Shown here: positions 1 through 6,434 of the stretch, one piece after another | Numbering within the stretch: position 1 is the stretch's first letter | Layout: each line of letters starts with the position of its first letter | Source of the DNA: Nitrospiraceae bacterium | GTDB lineage: Bacteria > Nitrospirota > Nitrospiria > Nitrospirales > Nitrospiraceae | Assembly: GCA_005800255.1 (NCBI GenBank) | Contig: SYGW01000022.1 | Location: 1 to 9,622 of the forward strand | Length of the DNA: 9,622 nt | Direction of reading: 5' to 3' | Notes under the pieces: generated by a model | The model's input: only the letters and a program-made list of their open reading frames with translations | Databases searched by the model: none | What the model was told of the DNA's origin: nothing | Translations under genes and position numbers: made by a program

Positions 1-44
1 CCCGGAAGGCGGCTCTTCCAGGCAATCAACGCCCCCTGGCCCGC

Positions 45-74
45 TTGCATCTCAGTCCTGACTCACGGCACAAT
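45..74 (+). promoter_or_regulatory. possible sigma70-type promoter for the nth operon
   Basis: A TTGCAT box at 45-50 and a CACAAT box at 69-74 are separated by 18 nt and lie just upstream of the nth start at 94. Transcription would begin near 81, giving a very short leader. Both boxes match consensus only partly and no Shine-Dalgarno sequence precedes the ATG, so this is a weak candidate. The rest of 1-93 shows no gene that I can support. The nth frame stays open to the window edge, but it has no ATG, GTG or TTG before 94. Confidence 0.25.
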
Positions 75-93
75 CGCACGTCGTCTACCAGCC

Positions 94-756
94 ATGACTA
101 CCAAACCCTTACCAGCCGTAGATCGCCGGGAACGCCTCAAGGCCATTGACAAAGCGCTCCAGCGCGCGATGCCGGCCCCCCGCATGGAGCTGGACCACCG
201 GTCGCACTGGGAGCTGCTCGTGGCCACGATCCTCTCCGCGCAATGTACCGATCAGCGAGTCAACCAGGTGACGCCGGCGCTCTTTCGCCGCTATCCTCGG
301 CCGTCGGATCTGGCAGGGGCCGATCAGCTGGACGTGGAGCAACTCATTCGCTCGACCGGCTTCTTTAAAAACAAGGCCAAACATCTGATTGGCTGCAGCA
401 AAGCTGTGACCGAGCGTTTTCAGGAACAGGTCCCCCAGACGATGGAAACCTTGATCACCCTGCCAGGCGTCGGGAGAAAGACGGCGAATGTCATACTCGG
501 GAATGCCTTCGGCCAGCCCGGCATCGTCGTCGATACCCACGTCAAACGCGTGGCCAAGCGACTGGGCCTGACCAAGTCCGACAATCCAGACCTGGTCGAG
601 CAAGACTTGCAGCAGCTGCTGCCGAAATCTCAATGGACCGCCGTCTCGCAACGATTGCTGCTGCACGGCCGCTATACCTGTCTGGCAAGAAAACCCCAGT
701 GCCGCACCTGTGCGGTCTACCGGCATTGTCCGTGGAAAGAGAAAGGCCCGCAATGA
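94..756 (+). CDS. nth: endonuclease III (DNA glycosylase / AP lyase)
   Basis: A 220-residue protein that matches the endonuclease III family over its full length (E. coli Nth is 211). The enzyme excises oxidised pyrimidines and cleaves the strand at the abasic site in base excision repair. The helix-hairpin-helix LPGVGRKTANV lies at about 123-133 with the catalytic lysine at K129. The catalytic aspartate is D147 in VDTH. The C-terminal [4Fe-4S] ligands are C196, C203, C206 and C212, in the family spacing C-X6-C-X2-C-X5-C. The ATG at 94 places the conserved LLVATILSAQCTDQ segment where the family has it, and no upstream in-frame start exists. The stop overlaps the yicC start (ATGA, 753-756), indicating translational coupling. 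It is the first gene visible in the operon. Confidence 0.96.
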   Translation: MTTKPLPAVDRRERLKAIDKALQRAMPAPRMELDHRSHWELLVATILSAQCTDQRVNQVTPALFRRYPRPSDLAGADQLDVEQLIRSTGFFKNKAKHLIGCSKAVTERFQEQVPQTMETLITLPGVGRKTANVILGNAFGQPGIVVDTHVKRVAKRLGLTKSDNPDLVEQDLQQLLPKSQWTAVSQRLLLHGRYTCLARKPQCRTCAVYRHCPWKEKGPQ

Positions 757-1631
757 TTCATAGTATGACCGGCTTCGGCCGTCGACAGGCTCCCTGGCAG
801 GATGGATCCGTCACGGTCGAAATGCGCTCCGTCAACCATCGATTTCTTGAAATCGCCTGCCGCCTTCCCAAGCCCCTGAGCCAGCTGGAAGAAGCCTTCA
901 AGAAAACCATCCAGCAACGCTGCGCCCGCGGCCGCGTCGACATCACGGTGACGGTCCAGGCCGGCAAAGGCCGCGCCGGAAGCGTCAATCTTGACCAGGC
1001 GCTCGCAAAGCAGTACCATCAAACCTTCCTCACTCTCAAGAAATCCCTGAAGCTGAGCGGGCCGGTCGATCTGGCGCTCATGGCTGGGCTCCGTGACGTG
1101 GTGTCGGTATCGGATCAGCCAACGGAAGACCCGAAACTGGCAAAGCTCGTGCAGCAATTAATGACCAAGGCCCTGACAGATCTTGCGGAGATGCGGACGA
1201 GCGAAGGGAAGGCCCTGGCCGAGGATATGCGCGCGCGGGTCCAGACCATCCGAGGCCACAGGGACCTGGTCGCAGCCAGGACTCCGCTGCTGGCTCAAGA
1301 GGCCTTTGACCGTATGAAAATCCGTGTAGAGAAACTCCTGGGGTCGGAAATCCCGGACCCCCCCAGGCTCTATCAGGAATTGGCCGTCTACGCAGACCGT
1401 GGCGACATCACGGAAGAAATAGTCAGACTGGACTCGCATATGATACAGTTTGAGCAGACGCTCAACCGCGCAGAATCTGTGGGTAAAACACTCGATTTCC
1501 TGCTCCAGGAAATCGGGCGGGAAGTCAACACGATCGGGTCAAAGGCGAATGACGCCGAAATCGCCGGCCATGTGGTGCACATGAAGGCCGAACTTGAACG
1601 TATTCGCGAACAGGTGCAAAACGTCGAATGA
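753..1631 (+). CDS. yicC: YicC family endoribonuclease
   Basis: A 292-residue YicC-family protein (E. coli YicC is 287). Family members are metal-dependent endoribonucleases; E. coli YicC has been linked to small-RNA turnover. The family N-terminus MIHSMTGFGR is at 1-10 and EMRSVNHRFLEI at about 23-34. The C-terminal DUF1732 block contains DITEEIVRLDSH (218-229) and REVNTIGSKANDAEI (256-270), ending with a charged helix, KAELERIREQVQN. I chose the ATG at 753 because it gives the canonical MI-SMTGF start; the frame is open further upstream inside nth, but that extension would be nonsense. An AAAGG stretch at 742-746 serves as ribosome binding site. It overlaps nth by 4 bp upstream and gmk by 4 bp downstream (ATGA at 1628-1631). 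A yicC-gmk-rpoZ neighbourhood is common in bacteria. Confidence 0.95.
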   Translation: MIHSMTGFGRRQAPWQDGSVTVEMRSVNHRFLEIACRLPKPLSQLEEAFKKTIQQRCARGRVDITVTVQAGKGRAGSVNLDQALAKQYHQTFLTLKKSLKLSGPVDLALMAGLRDVVSVSDQPTEDPKLAKLVQQLMTKALTDLAEMRTSEGKALAEDMRARVQTIRGHRDLVAARTPLLAQEAFDRMKIRVEKLLGSEIPDPPRLYQELAVYADRGDITEEIVRLDSHMIQFEQTLNRAESVGKTLDFLLQEIGREVNTIGSKANDAEIAGHVVHMKAELERIREQVQNVE

Positions 1632-2317
1632 GCTCCATGACCACCACCAGCTCCACCGCCCCGGTCTCCAATCCGCCGCGCTCCTCGATGGATCGACGGG
1701 GGATTCTGTTCATTATCTCCGCGCCCTCCGGGACGGGAAAGACCACGCTCTGCAAACAGCTCACGGCGAACCTGCCGGACCTGTGGCATTCCGTGTCCTG
1801 TACGACAAGAAAACCGCGGCCCGGCGAAGAGCATGGGCGCGAATATTACTTCATCGACGAACAGCCGTTTCAGGAAATGATCGATCGCAATGAATTCGTG
1901 GAGTGGGCCCGCGTATACGGGAACCTCTACGGCACCCCCTGGAAATCGCTGACCGAAAAGATCGATCAGGGCATCGACGTCCTGCTGGAGATCGACGTGC
2001 AAGGGACCATGCAGGTCAAGAAGCGATTCGAAGACTCGGTCTCCATCTTTATTCTGCCTCCCTCAATCGCCGTCCTCCGATCCCGTCTGCAGACCAGGGC
2101 CTCGGACTCGCCCGAAGAGATTCAGCGCCGCCTGCAGAAGGTCAAAGAAGAGGTCTGGAGCTATCGGGAATATGCCTACATCGTCCGGAACGACGACCTC
2201 ACCCGGTCGCTGCGCGACCTGGAAAGCATCTTCTGGTCGGAGCGGTTGAAGACCAAGCGATTGAACATGACGTGGATCGAAAACAATTTCATTCTTGACG
2301 ACGAACAGAAATCCTAA
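1628..2317 (+). CDS. gmk: guanylate kinase
   Basis: Guanylate kinase converts GMP and ATP to GDP and ADP in purine nucleotide synthesis. The P-loop SAPSGTGKTT lies at 31-40, the GMP-binding segment TTRKPRPGE at 59-67, YGT at 101-103, EIDVQG at 121-126 and the lid region with RLQTRASD near 153-160. As annotated it has 229 residues against 207 in E. coli. The extra 20 N-terminal residues are Ser/Thr/Pro-rich and precede MDRRGILFIISAPS. The ATG at 1628 is preferred because it overlaps the yicC stop and has AGGTG about 12 nt upstream. The ATG at 1688 would give a family-typical 209-residue protein but has no clear ribosome binding site. The enzyme identity is certain; the start is not. Confidence 0.95.
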   Translation: MSSMTTTSSTAPVSNPPRSSMDRRGILFIISAPSGTGKTTLCKQLTANLPDLWHSVSCTTRKPRPGEEHGREYYFIDEQPFQEMIDRNEFVEWARVYGNLYGTPWKSLTEKIDQGIDVLLEIDVQGTMQVKKRFEDSVSIFILPPSIAVLRSRLQTRASDSPEEIQRRLQKVKEEVWSYREYAYIVRNDDLTRSLRDLESIFWSERLKTKRLNMTWIENNFILDDEQKS

Positions 2318-2332
2318 GATCGTGACGATCTT
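2316..2332 (+). promoter_or_regulatory. short perfect inverted repeat at the gmk stop
   Basis: AAGATCG-TGA-CGATCTT forms a 7-bp stem with a 3-nt loop. It overlaps the last two bases of the gmk TAA codon and sits 26 nt before the rpoZ start. No T-run follows, so it is not a standard intrinsic terminator. It could be an RNA stability or processing hairpin, a protein-binding site, or chance. Confidence 0.3.
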
Positions 2333-2358
2333 TCATCTCACAAAGGAGAACGGCTTCC

Positions 2359-2715
2359 ATGATCGACATGTTGAGACTCTTACCGCAATACGCGCTCGGC
2401 GAATTTGACTCACGGCACCGGTTGGCGATCATCGCCGGCCAGCGGGCGAAGCACATCGTCCAGGGATCGCGTCATGCCCCCTCGCGCTTCACCAAAGAAA
2501 CGACCATCGCCCTCGACGAAGTCCTCATGGGCCAGACCAAGTACCTCGTCGGCGAAGAGGCCCGGGCGGCGATGAAGGAAGCGAAGCGCGGCAGGGAAGG
2601 CGAGATGGAGCGCATTGCCATGATGACCGGCGACGATGCCAAAGAGATCAAAAAAGAGCTAAGCGTCTATCTCGACGATACGCCGAAGCCGACCGTCAGC
2701 GAGAGCGAGGAGTAA
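2359..2715 (+). CDS. rpoZ: DNA-directed RNA polymerase omega subunit
   Basis: A 118-residue omega subunit, which binds the beta-prime subunit and aids assembly and stability of RNA polymerase. The diagnostic segment is SRHRLAIIAGQRAKHI at 18-33, followed by KETTIALDEVLMGQ at 46-59, which matches the family pattern of a T-x-IAL-E motif ending the conserved core. The C-terminal half (60-118) is highly charged and ends in an acidic tail, SESEE; it is not conserved in distant homologues. The start has a strong ribosome binding site, AAAGGAG at 2342-2348, 10 nt before the ATG. An in-frame ATG three codons later is less well spaced. Its place directly after gmk matches the common gmk-rpoZ order. 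The sequence diverges from E. coli RpoZ, so context supports the call as well as the motif. Confidence 0.88.
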   Translation: MIDMLRLLPQYALGEFDSRHRLAIIAGQRAKHIVQGSRHAPSRFTKETTIALDEVLMGQTKYLVGEEARAAMKEAKRGREGEMERIAMMTGDDAKEIKKELSVYLDDTPKPTVSESEE

Positions 2716-2718
2716 TTC

Positions 2719-3981
2719 GTGACACCCTCCGGCTCCAACGGGCCGACGTTGATCGGGGCGCGAATCGTGCTGGGCGTGACCGGCAGTATCGCGGCCTATA
2801 AGGCGGTCTCGCTGCTCCGGACTCTGCTCCGCGAAGGCGCCACCGTCCAGGTCGTGATGACGCACTCGGCCACGAAGTTCGTCACGCCCCTGACGTTTGA
2901 AGTGCTCTCCGGCCATCCCGTCTCGACGGATGTGTTCGAGGCGCATCAGGAGATGAAACACCTGTCGTTGCCCGAGCAGGCGGATGCCATCGTGATTGCG
3001 CCGGCCACGGCCAATTGCCTAGCGAAGTCGGCGTTGGGCCTAGGCGACGATTTACTCTCGACCCTGCTCCTCACGGCCCAATGTCCCGTGATTATCGCGC
3101 CCGCGATGGACGGGGGGATGTGGACACACCAGGCCGTCACGGAACATGTGCGGACCTTGCGCGCAAGGGGAACGATCGTCGTCGACCCAGAAGAAGGACC
3201 GCTCGCCTCCGGGAAAGTCGGCCAGGGCCGCCTGGCGGAGGAACACAAGATCCTCGAGGCCCTGCAATCAGCCCTGGCGCCGCAACGCGATTGGCAAGGA
3301 CACCGGGTCCTGATATCCGCTGGCCCCACGCAAGAGCCGATCGATCCGGTCCGGTTCATCTCCAATCGCTCCTCCGGCAAGATGGGCTATGCCCTCGCCG
3401 AAGCAGCCAGGGCCAGGGGAGCCCAAGTCGTGCTCGTCACCGGCCCCACGGCCTTGCCTGCGCCTCGCGGCATCGAGATCGTCCCGATTGAAACGGCCGA
3501 CGACATGACGAAAGCCCTCTCTGCGCGTCTGGCTTGGTCGACCGTCGTGATCATGGCGGCCGCCGTGGCGGATTTTCGGCCCCTCCATCCCGCTGCGCAA
3601 AAAATCAAAAAACAGGGGCAGGCGGACCAGACGCTGGCGCTCGAACGGACCACCGACATTCTGGCTGCGCTCTCGGCGCAACGGACGACCCAACTCCTCG
3701 TCGGCTTCGCCGCAGAGACCCACGATCTGATCGCCCATGCGAAAGACAAGCTGGCGGCCAAAGGGCTCGACCTCATCGTGGCGAACGATATCACCAGAGC
3801 AGGGGCAGGGTTCGGGAGCGATCAGAACGCCGCCACACTCATCGACCGGCAGGGGACCCTGCTCGAATTCCCGCTGATGCCAAAACGGGCGATGGCCGAT
3901 GCCATCCTGAACAAGGCGCGCACACTACTTTGCGCCACCACAGCGAGCCAGGCCTCCAAGTCGGTTGCAGGGAGGCGTTAG
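2719..3981 (+). CDS. coaBC: bifunctional phosphopantothenoylcysteine decarboxylase / phosphopantothenate-cysteine ligase
   Basis: This protein (420 residues; Dfp/CoaBC) carries out two steps of coenzyme A synthesis: CoaB joins cysteine to 4'-phosphopantothenate using CTP, and FMN-dependent CoaC decarboxylates the product. The N-terminal CoaC domain (about 14-185) has the flavin-binding VTGSIAAYK (20-28), the catalytic histidine H81 in MKHLSL, PAMDGGMW (128-135) and the flap LASGKVGQGR (162-171). The C-terminal CoaB domain (about 193-405) has AGPTQEPIDPVR (201-212), SNRSSGKMG (215-223), AAAVADFR (280-287), KIKK (295-298) and GFAAET (329-334). Two CoaC residues differ from E. coli: Asp131 stands where E. 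coli has Asn125, and Ser164 where it has Cys158. The start is GTG with GAGGAG at 2707-2712, 6 nt upstream; rpoZ ends 3 nt before it. Confidence 0.96.
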   Translation: MTPSGSNGPTLIGARIVLGVTGSIAAYKAVSLLRTLLREGATVQVVMTHSATKFVTPLTFEVLSGHPVSTDVFEAHQEMKHLSLPEQADAIVIAPATANCLAKSALGLGDDLLSTLLLTAQCPVIIAPAMDGGMWTHQAVTEHVRTLRARGTIVVDPEEGPLASGKVGQGRLAEEHKILEALQSALAPQRDWQGHRVLISAGPTQEPIDPVRFISNRSSGKMGYALAEAARARGAQVVLVTGPTALPAPRGIEIVPIETADDMTKALSARLAWSTVVIMAAAVADFRPLHPAAQKIKKQGQADQTLALERTTDILAALSAQRTTQLLVGFAAETHDLIAHAKDKLAAKGLDLIVANDITRAGAGFGSDQNAATLIDRQGTLLEFPLMPKRAMADAILNKARTLLCATTASQASKSVAGRR

Positions 3982-3985
3982 CGCC

Positions 3986-4628
3986 ATGGCACACAATCAT
4001 CACGCCGCAGAGACCGCGCTGGAAATCGACCGGCTCGCCACCCAGCTGGCCAAAGATCCTCAGTCTAAAGCCTTTCTGCCGTTGGCTGAAGCCTATGGCA
4101 AAGCCGGCATGTGGCAAAAGGCGCAGGCGTGCTCGAAGATGGATTGAAATACTATCTATCCCGGCTTCATTACCGCGATGGTGGCGCTGGGCTGCGCCTA
4201 TGACCAGATGGAGCAGCCAGCCAAGACGCAAGCGATCCTGGAAGAGTCCATCAAGCTCAGCCCGGAAAACCTGCGCGCGCACCGGACCTTGATCAAGATC
4301 TACCAGAGCCAGGGACAACAGGACTTGGCACTGCAGTCCTACGCCGCCGTCCTGACCGCCGACCCGCAGGATGAAGAGGCCCTCTCGGTCCAGGCCTCGT
4401 TCGGCGGGCCGGTGAAACAGGAAGCGGCGGAGCCAGCGCTCATCGGCGCCCCGTGAACCCCAAACCTTCGCCGCGCAAACCAATGTCTCGTCAGACCCCA
4501 CGGACGTTCCGGCTCCGTCGCCTCGCACGGGAGTCGTGGCCCAGCTGGAAGCCTGGCTTCGCACCATCGAGGCACCTCGTCTCGACCGCGATGCGGCCAA
4601 CCGCTCGCACGTCAAGACTTCCCAATAA
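3986..4628 (+). pseudogene. TPR-repeat protein gene broken by three frame disruptions
   Basis: A good ribosome binding site (GGAGG, 3971-3975) and ATG at 3986 open a tetratricopeptide-repeat protein that stops early at TGA 4145-4147. Homology-like reading continues by changing frame. From the first frame (3986 to about 4128) it moves to a second frame at 4129-4155, reading VLEDGLKYY, then back to the first frame from 4160, reading PGFITAMVALGCAYDQ, to TGA 4454-4456. It then resumes in a third frame to TAA 4626-4628, which includes VAQLEAWLRTIEAPR. The changes inferred are one base lost near 4128, a tandem TATC duplication at 4153-4160, and one base gained between 4416 and 4454. Joined, the protein has about 212 residues with roughly three TPR units and no signal peptide. 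TPR proteins mediate protein contacts; the specific role is unknown. Sequencing error cannot be excluded. Confidence 0.75.
4153..4160 (+). repeat. TATC tandem duplication inside the TPR gene
   Basis: TATC occurs twice in a row. Removing one copy restores a continuous reading of KYYPGFITA, so the second copy looks like a slippage insertion and the cause of one of the gene's frame disruptions. Confidence 0.7.
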
Positions 4629-4638
4629 TTTTGCGAGT

Positions 4639-4667
4639 TTGACCGGTTTGAGGCGGCCTGATACAAT
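4639..4667 (+). promoter_or_regulatory. sigma70-type promoter for aroQ-efp-accBC
   Basis: TTGACC at 4639-4644 and TACAAT at 4662-4667 are 17 nt apart, the optimal spacing, with five of six bases matching consensus in each box. Transcription should start near 4674, leaving a leader of about 57 nt before aroQ. It lies just after the end of the broken TPR gene. A 6-bp inverted repeat, AGGCGG (4651-4656) and CCGCCT (4669-4674), flanks the -10 box and could be an operator, though it is short. Confidence 0.7.
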
Positions 4668-4730
4668 ACCGCCTTGCTAGACCCTGTCACAAGGAATTGG
4701 CTTCACGGACCAGTCTCTGAAGAAAACGAC

Positions 4731-5225
4731 ATGTTACGCATACGAGTCTTACATGGGCCCAATCTGAACCTCCTGGGGACCAGGGAACAGTCGATTTACG
4801 GCACCCTGTCCCTGGACGACCTCAACTCGGCCCTCCGGACCCTGGCGAAGGAATTGTCCGTCACGGTAGACTTGCGCCAGTCCAATAGCGAGGGAGAGCT
4901 GGTCAACTGGATTCAGGAGGCGCGCAAGGAATACGACGGGATCATCATCAACCCGGCCGCCTATACCCATACCAGCATTGCGATCCGGGATGCGATTGCG
5001 GCAGTGGGCCTCCCGACGGTGGAAGTCCATCTGTCCAATATTCATCAGCGGGAGGAGTTTCGCCATCAGTCCTATATCGCGGGAGTCGCCCTGGGGCAGA
5101 TTGCCGGGCTGGGGCCGACCGGGTACCTCCTCGCGCTCCGTGGGCTCTGCGACTATCTGACCGCAGCCACACGCCGGAAAAAAACGTCCAAGCTGGCACG
5201 GCGCACGGCAAAGGGCACAACGTAA
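4731..5225 (+). CDS. aroQ: type II 3-dehydroquinate dehydratase
   Basis: Type II dehydroquinase dehydrates 3-dehydroquinate to 3-dehydroshikimate, the third step of the shikimate pathway to aromatic amino acids and folate. The protein has 164 residues, slightly longer than the usual 140-150 because of a basic C-terminal tail (about 148-164, [11 protein letters not shown]). The conserved [12 protein letters not shown] is at 8-19, catalytic Y23 in [12 protein letters not shown] at 49-56, INPAAYTH at 73-80 with N74 and H80, and VEVHLSN at 97-103 with H100, followed by R111. I chose the ATG at 4731 because it gives the family start ([11 protein letters not shown]). An in-frame TTG at 4674 falls at the predicted transcription start and is unlikely. 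The ribosome binding site is weak (GAAGA at 4719-4723). The next gene is 47 nt downstream. Confidence 0.95.
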   Translation: MLRIRVLHGPNLNLLGTREQSIYGTLSLDDLNSALRTLAKELSVTVDLRQSNSEGELVNWIQEARKEYDGIIINPAAYTHTSIAIRDAIAAVGLPTVEVHLSNIHQREEFRHQSYIAGVALGQIAGLGPTGYLLALRGLCDYLTAATRRKKTSKLARRTAKGTT

Positions 5226-5272
5226 TTGCAGCGCAAATTAAACGACCTCTTACCATCCGAATGGAGCATTGA

Positions 5273-5833
5273 GTGATTTCCACCACAGATTTTCGCGGCG
5301 GTGTACGGCTCATGGTTGATAACCAGCCGTTCTATATCATTGAATTCCAGCATGTGAAGCCCGGCAAGGGCGGCGCGTTCGTGCGCACCAAGCTCAAGGG
5401 CTATCTCACCGGCAGCGTCATCGACCGGACCTTCCGGTCGGGGGAGCGCTTCGAAGAGCCAAAACTCGACGAGCGCGACATGCAGTTCCTCTACGCCACC
5501 GACGACGCCTATACCTTCATGGACACGGATACCTACGAGCAACTGACCTTTGAAAAGGGCACGCTCGGCGACAATGCCGACCTCTTGAAGGAAAACATGG
5601 TCGTGAAGATTCTCGTGTACGAGCATCGCCCGATCGACGTCGAAGTGCCCAACTTCATCGAATTGAAAGTGACGGATACTGAGCCGGGCTTCCGCGGCGA
5701 CACCGCCACAGGCGGCACCAAGCTCGCCACCCTCGAAACCGGCGCCACCCTCAAGGTGCCTCTTTATTTGGAAACCGGAACCGTGATCAAGATCGATACA
5801 CGGACCCGGTCTTACGTGGAGCGTGTTCGGTGA
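5273..5833 (+). CDS. efp: elongation factor P
   Basis: EF-P binds the ribosome near the E site and relieves stalling at consecutive prolines. The 186-residue length is typical. The N-terminal KOW-like domain carries the loop [10 protein letters not shown] (27-36) with K32 at the tip, the residue modified in many bacteria. The two OB domains follow, with [16 protein letters not shown] (about 124-139) and the C-terminal signature region [20 protein letters not shown] (158-177). The start is GTG at 5273, with GGAG at 5263-5266, 6 nt upstream; the N-terminus [11 protein letters not shown] fits the family exactly, and an ATG slightly upstream runs into an immediate stop. No modification enzyme (EpmA, EpmB, EarP) is encoded in the window. 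The stop overlaps the accB start (GTGA, 5830-5833). The order efp-accB-accC is common in bacteria. Confidence 0.96.
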   Translation: MISTTDFRGGVRLMVDNQPFYIIEFQHVKPGKGGAFVRTKLKGYLTGSVIDRTFRSGERFEEPKLDERDMQFLYATDDAYTFMDTDTYEQLTFEKGTLGDNADLLKENMVVKILVYEHRPIDVEVPNFIELKVTDTEPGFRGDTATGGTKLATLETGATLKVPLYLETGTVIKIDTRTRSYVERVR

Positions 5834-6402
5834 GCAAACAAAAAACGAGCAAATCGAAGAAGCGCGGGACACGGATCGTTCTTCCTCAGACCTTTGCCGC
5901 TCCGGCGAGCGGACAGGGCCTGCCCCTGCTCTCGGGACAGCAGAGCAAGCACATCCAGGAATTGATCGACCTGCTCAAGAAAAACGATTTGACCGAATTG
6001 GAACTGGAGCGCGAAGGCCTCAGAATCCGCGTGCGGCACGAAGTCGAAATCCGCACGATCACGACCACCGTCGCCGACCAGGGGACCTCCGCCTCAACGT
6101 CCGCGTCTCAGCCCACGGGCCACGCAACCGTGCAGACCGAAGACACGACCGGCATGATCACCATCCCGTCGCCGATCGTCGGGACCTTCTATCGGTCGCC
6201 GTCGCCGGATGCCGACCCCTATGTGGAAGAAGGCGATTACGTGAAAAAAGGCCAGGTCCTCTGCATCGTCGAAGCGATGAAGCTGATGAACGAAATTGAA
6301 TCCGAAGTGGATGGACGGATCACGAAAATTCTGGCCGAGAGCACCAAACCTGTCGAATACGGCCAGGCGCTCTTCCTCGTCGATCCAACCGCCGCGCCCT
6401 AA
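5830..6402 (+). CDS. accB: biotin carboxyl carrier protein of acetyl-CoA carboxylase
   Basis: AccB carries the covalently bound biotin that shuttles carboxyl groups between biotin carboxylase and carboxyltransferase in the first committed step of fatty acid synthesis. The C-terminal biotinyl domain (about 108-187) contains the thumb-like [14 protein letters not shown] (123-136) and the target motif [10 protein letters not shown] (148-157), with biotin attached to K151. An N-terminal helix region (about 40-70, [20 protein letters not shown]) matches AccB, and a Thr/Ser/Ala-rich linker joins the two. At 190 residues it is longer than E. coli AccB (156), mainly through a basic N-terminal extension, [13 protein letters not shown]. 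The GTG start at 5830 has GGAG at 5818-5821 and overlaps the efp stop; no better internal start is visible. accC follows after 32 nt. Confidence 0.95.
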   Translation: MSKQKTSKSKKRGTRIVLPQTFAAPASGQGLPLLSGQQSKHIQELIDLLKKNDLTELELEREGLRIRVRHEVEIRTITTTVADQGTSASTSASQPTGHATVQTEDTTGMITIPSPIVGTFYRSPSPDADPYVEEGDYVKKGQVLCIVEAMKLMNEIESEVDGRITKILAESTKPVEYGQALFLVDPTAAP

Positions 6403-6434
6403 TCCTCTTCCCTGAGCCACATCGGAGTACTGAC

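Noticed and set aside
1..61. C-terminal end of an upstream gene stopping at TGA 59-61, or a terminator at the GGAAG/CTTCC repeat near 4-19
   Set aside because: About 19 low-complexity residues and a 5-bp stem are too little to support either call.
4110..4160. Programmed ribosomal frameshifting in the TPR gene
   Set aside because: No slippery heptamer, stimulatory hairpin or internal Shine-Dalgarno is evident, and three separate shifts would be required.
3534..4292. 252-codon plus-strand frame overlapping coaBC
   Set aside because: It is Arg/Pro-rich out-of-frame translation of coaBC and part of the TPR gene, with no motif.
4453..4680. 75-codon plus-strand frame after the TPR gene
   Set aside because: The alternative frame here gives a continuous and plausible TPR-protein tail, whereas this frame is Arg/Pro/Ser-rich and runs through the aroQ promoter.
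3839..4690. 283-codon minus-strand open frame across the coaBC end and TPR gene
   Set aside because: No family motif is visible, and it runs antisense to clear coaBC sequence and TPR repeats; it crosses the aroQ promoter.
5153..5872. 239-codon minus-strand open frame opposite efp
   Set aside because: It lies antisense to the fully convincing efp gene, has no recognisable motif, and long antisense frames are expected in GC-rich coding DNA.
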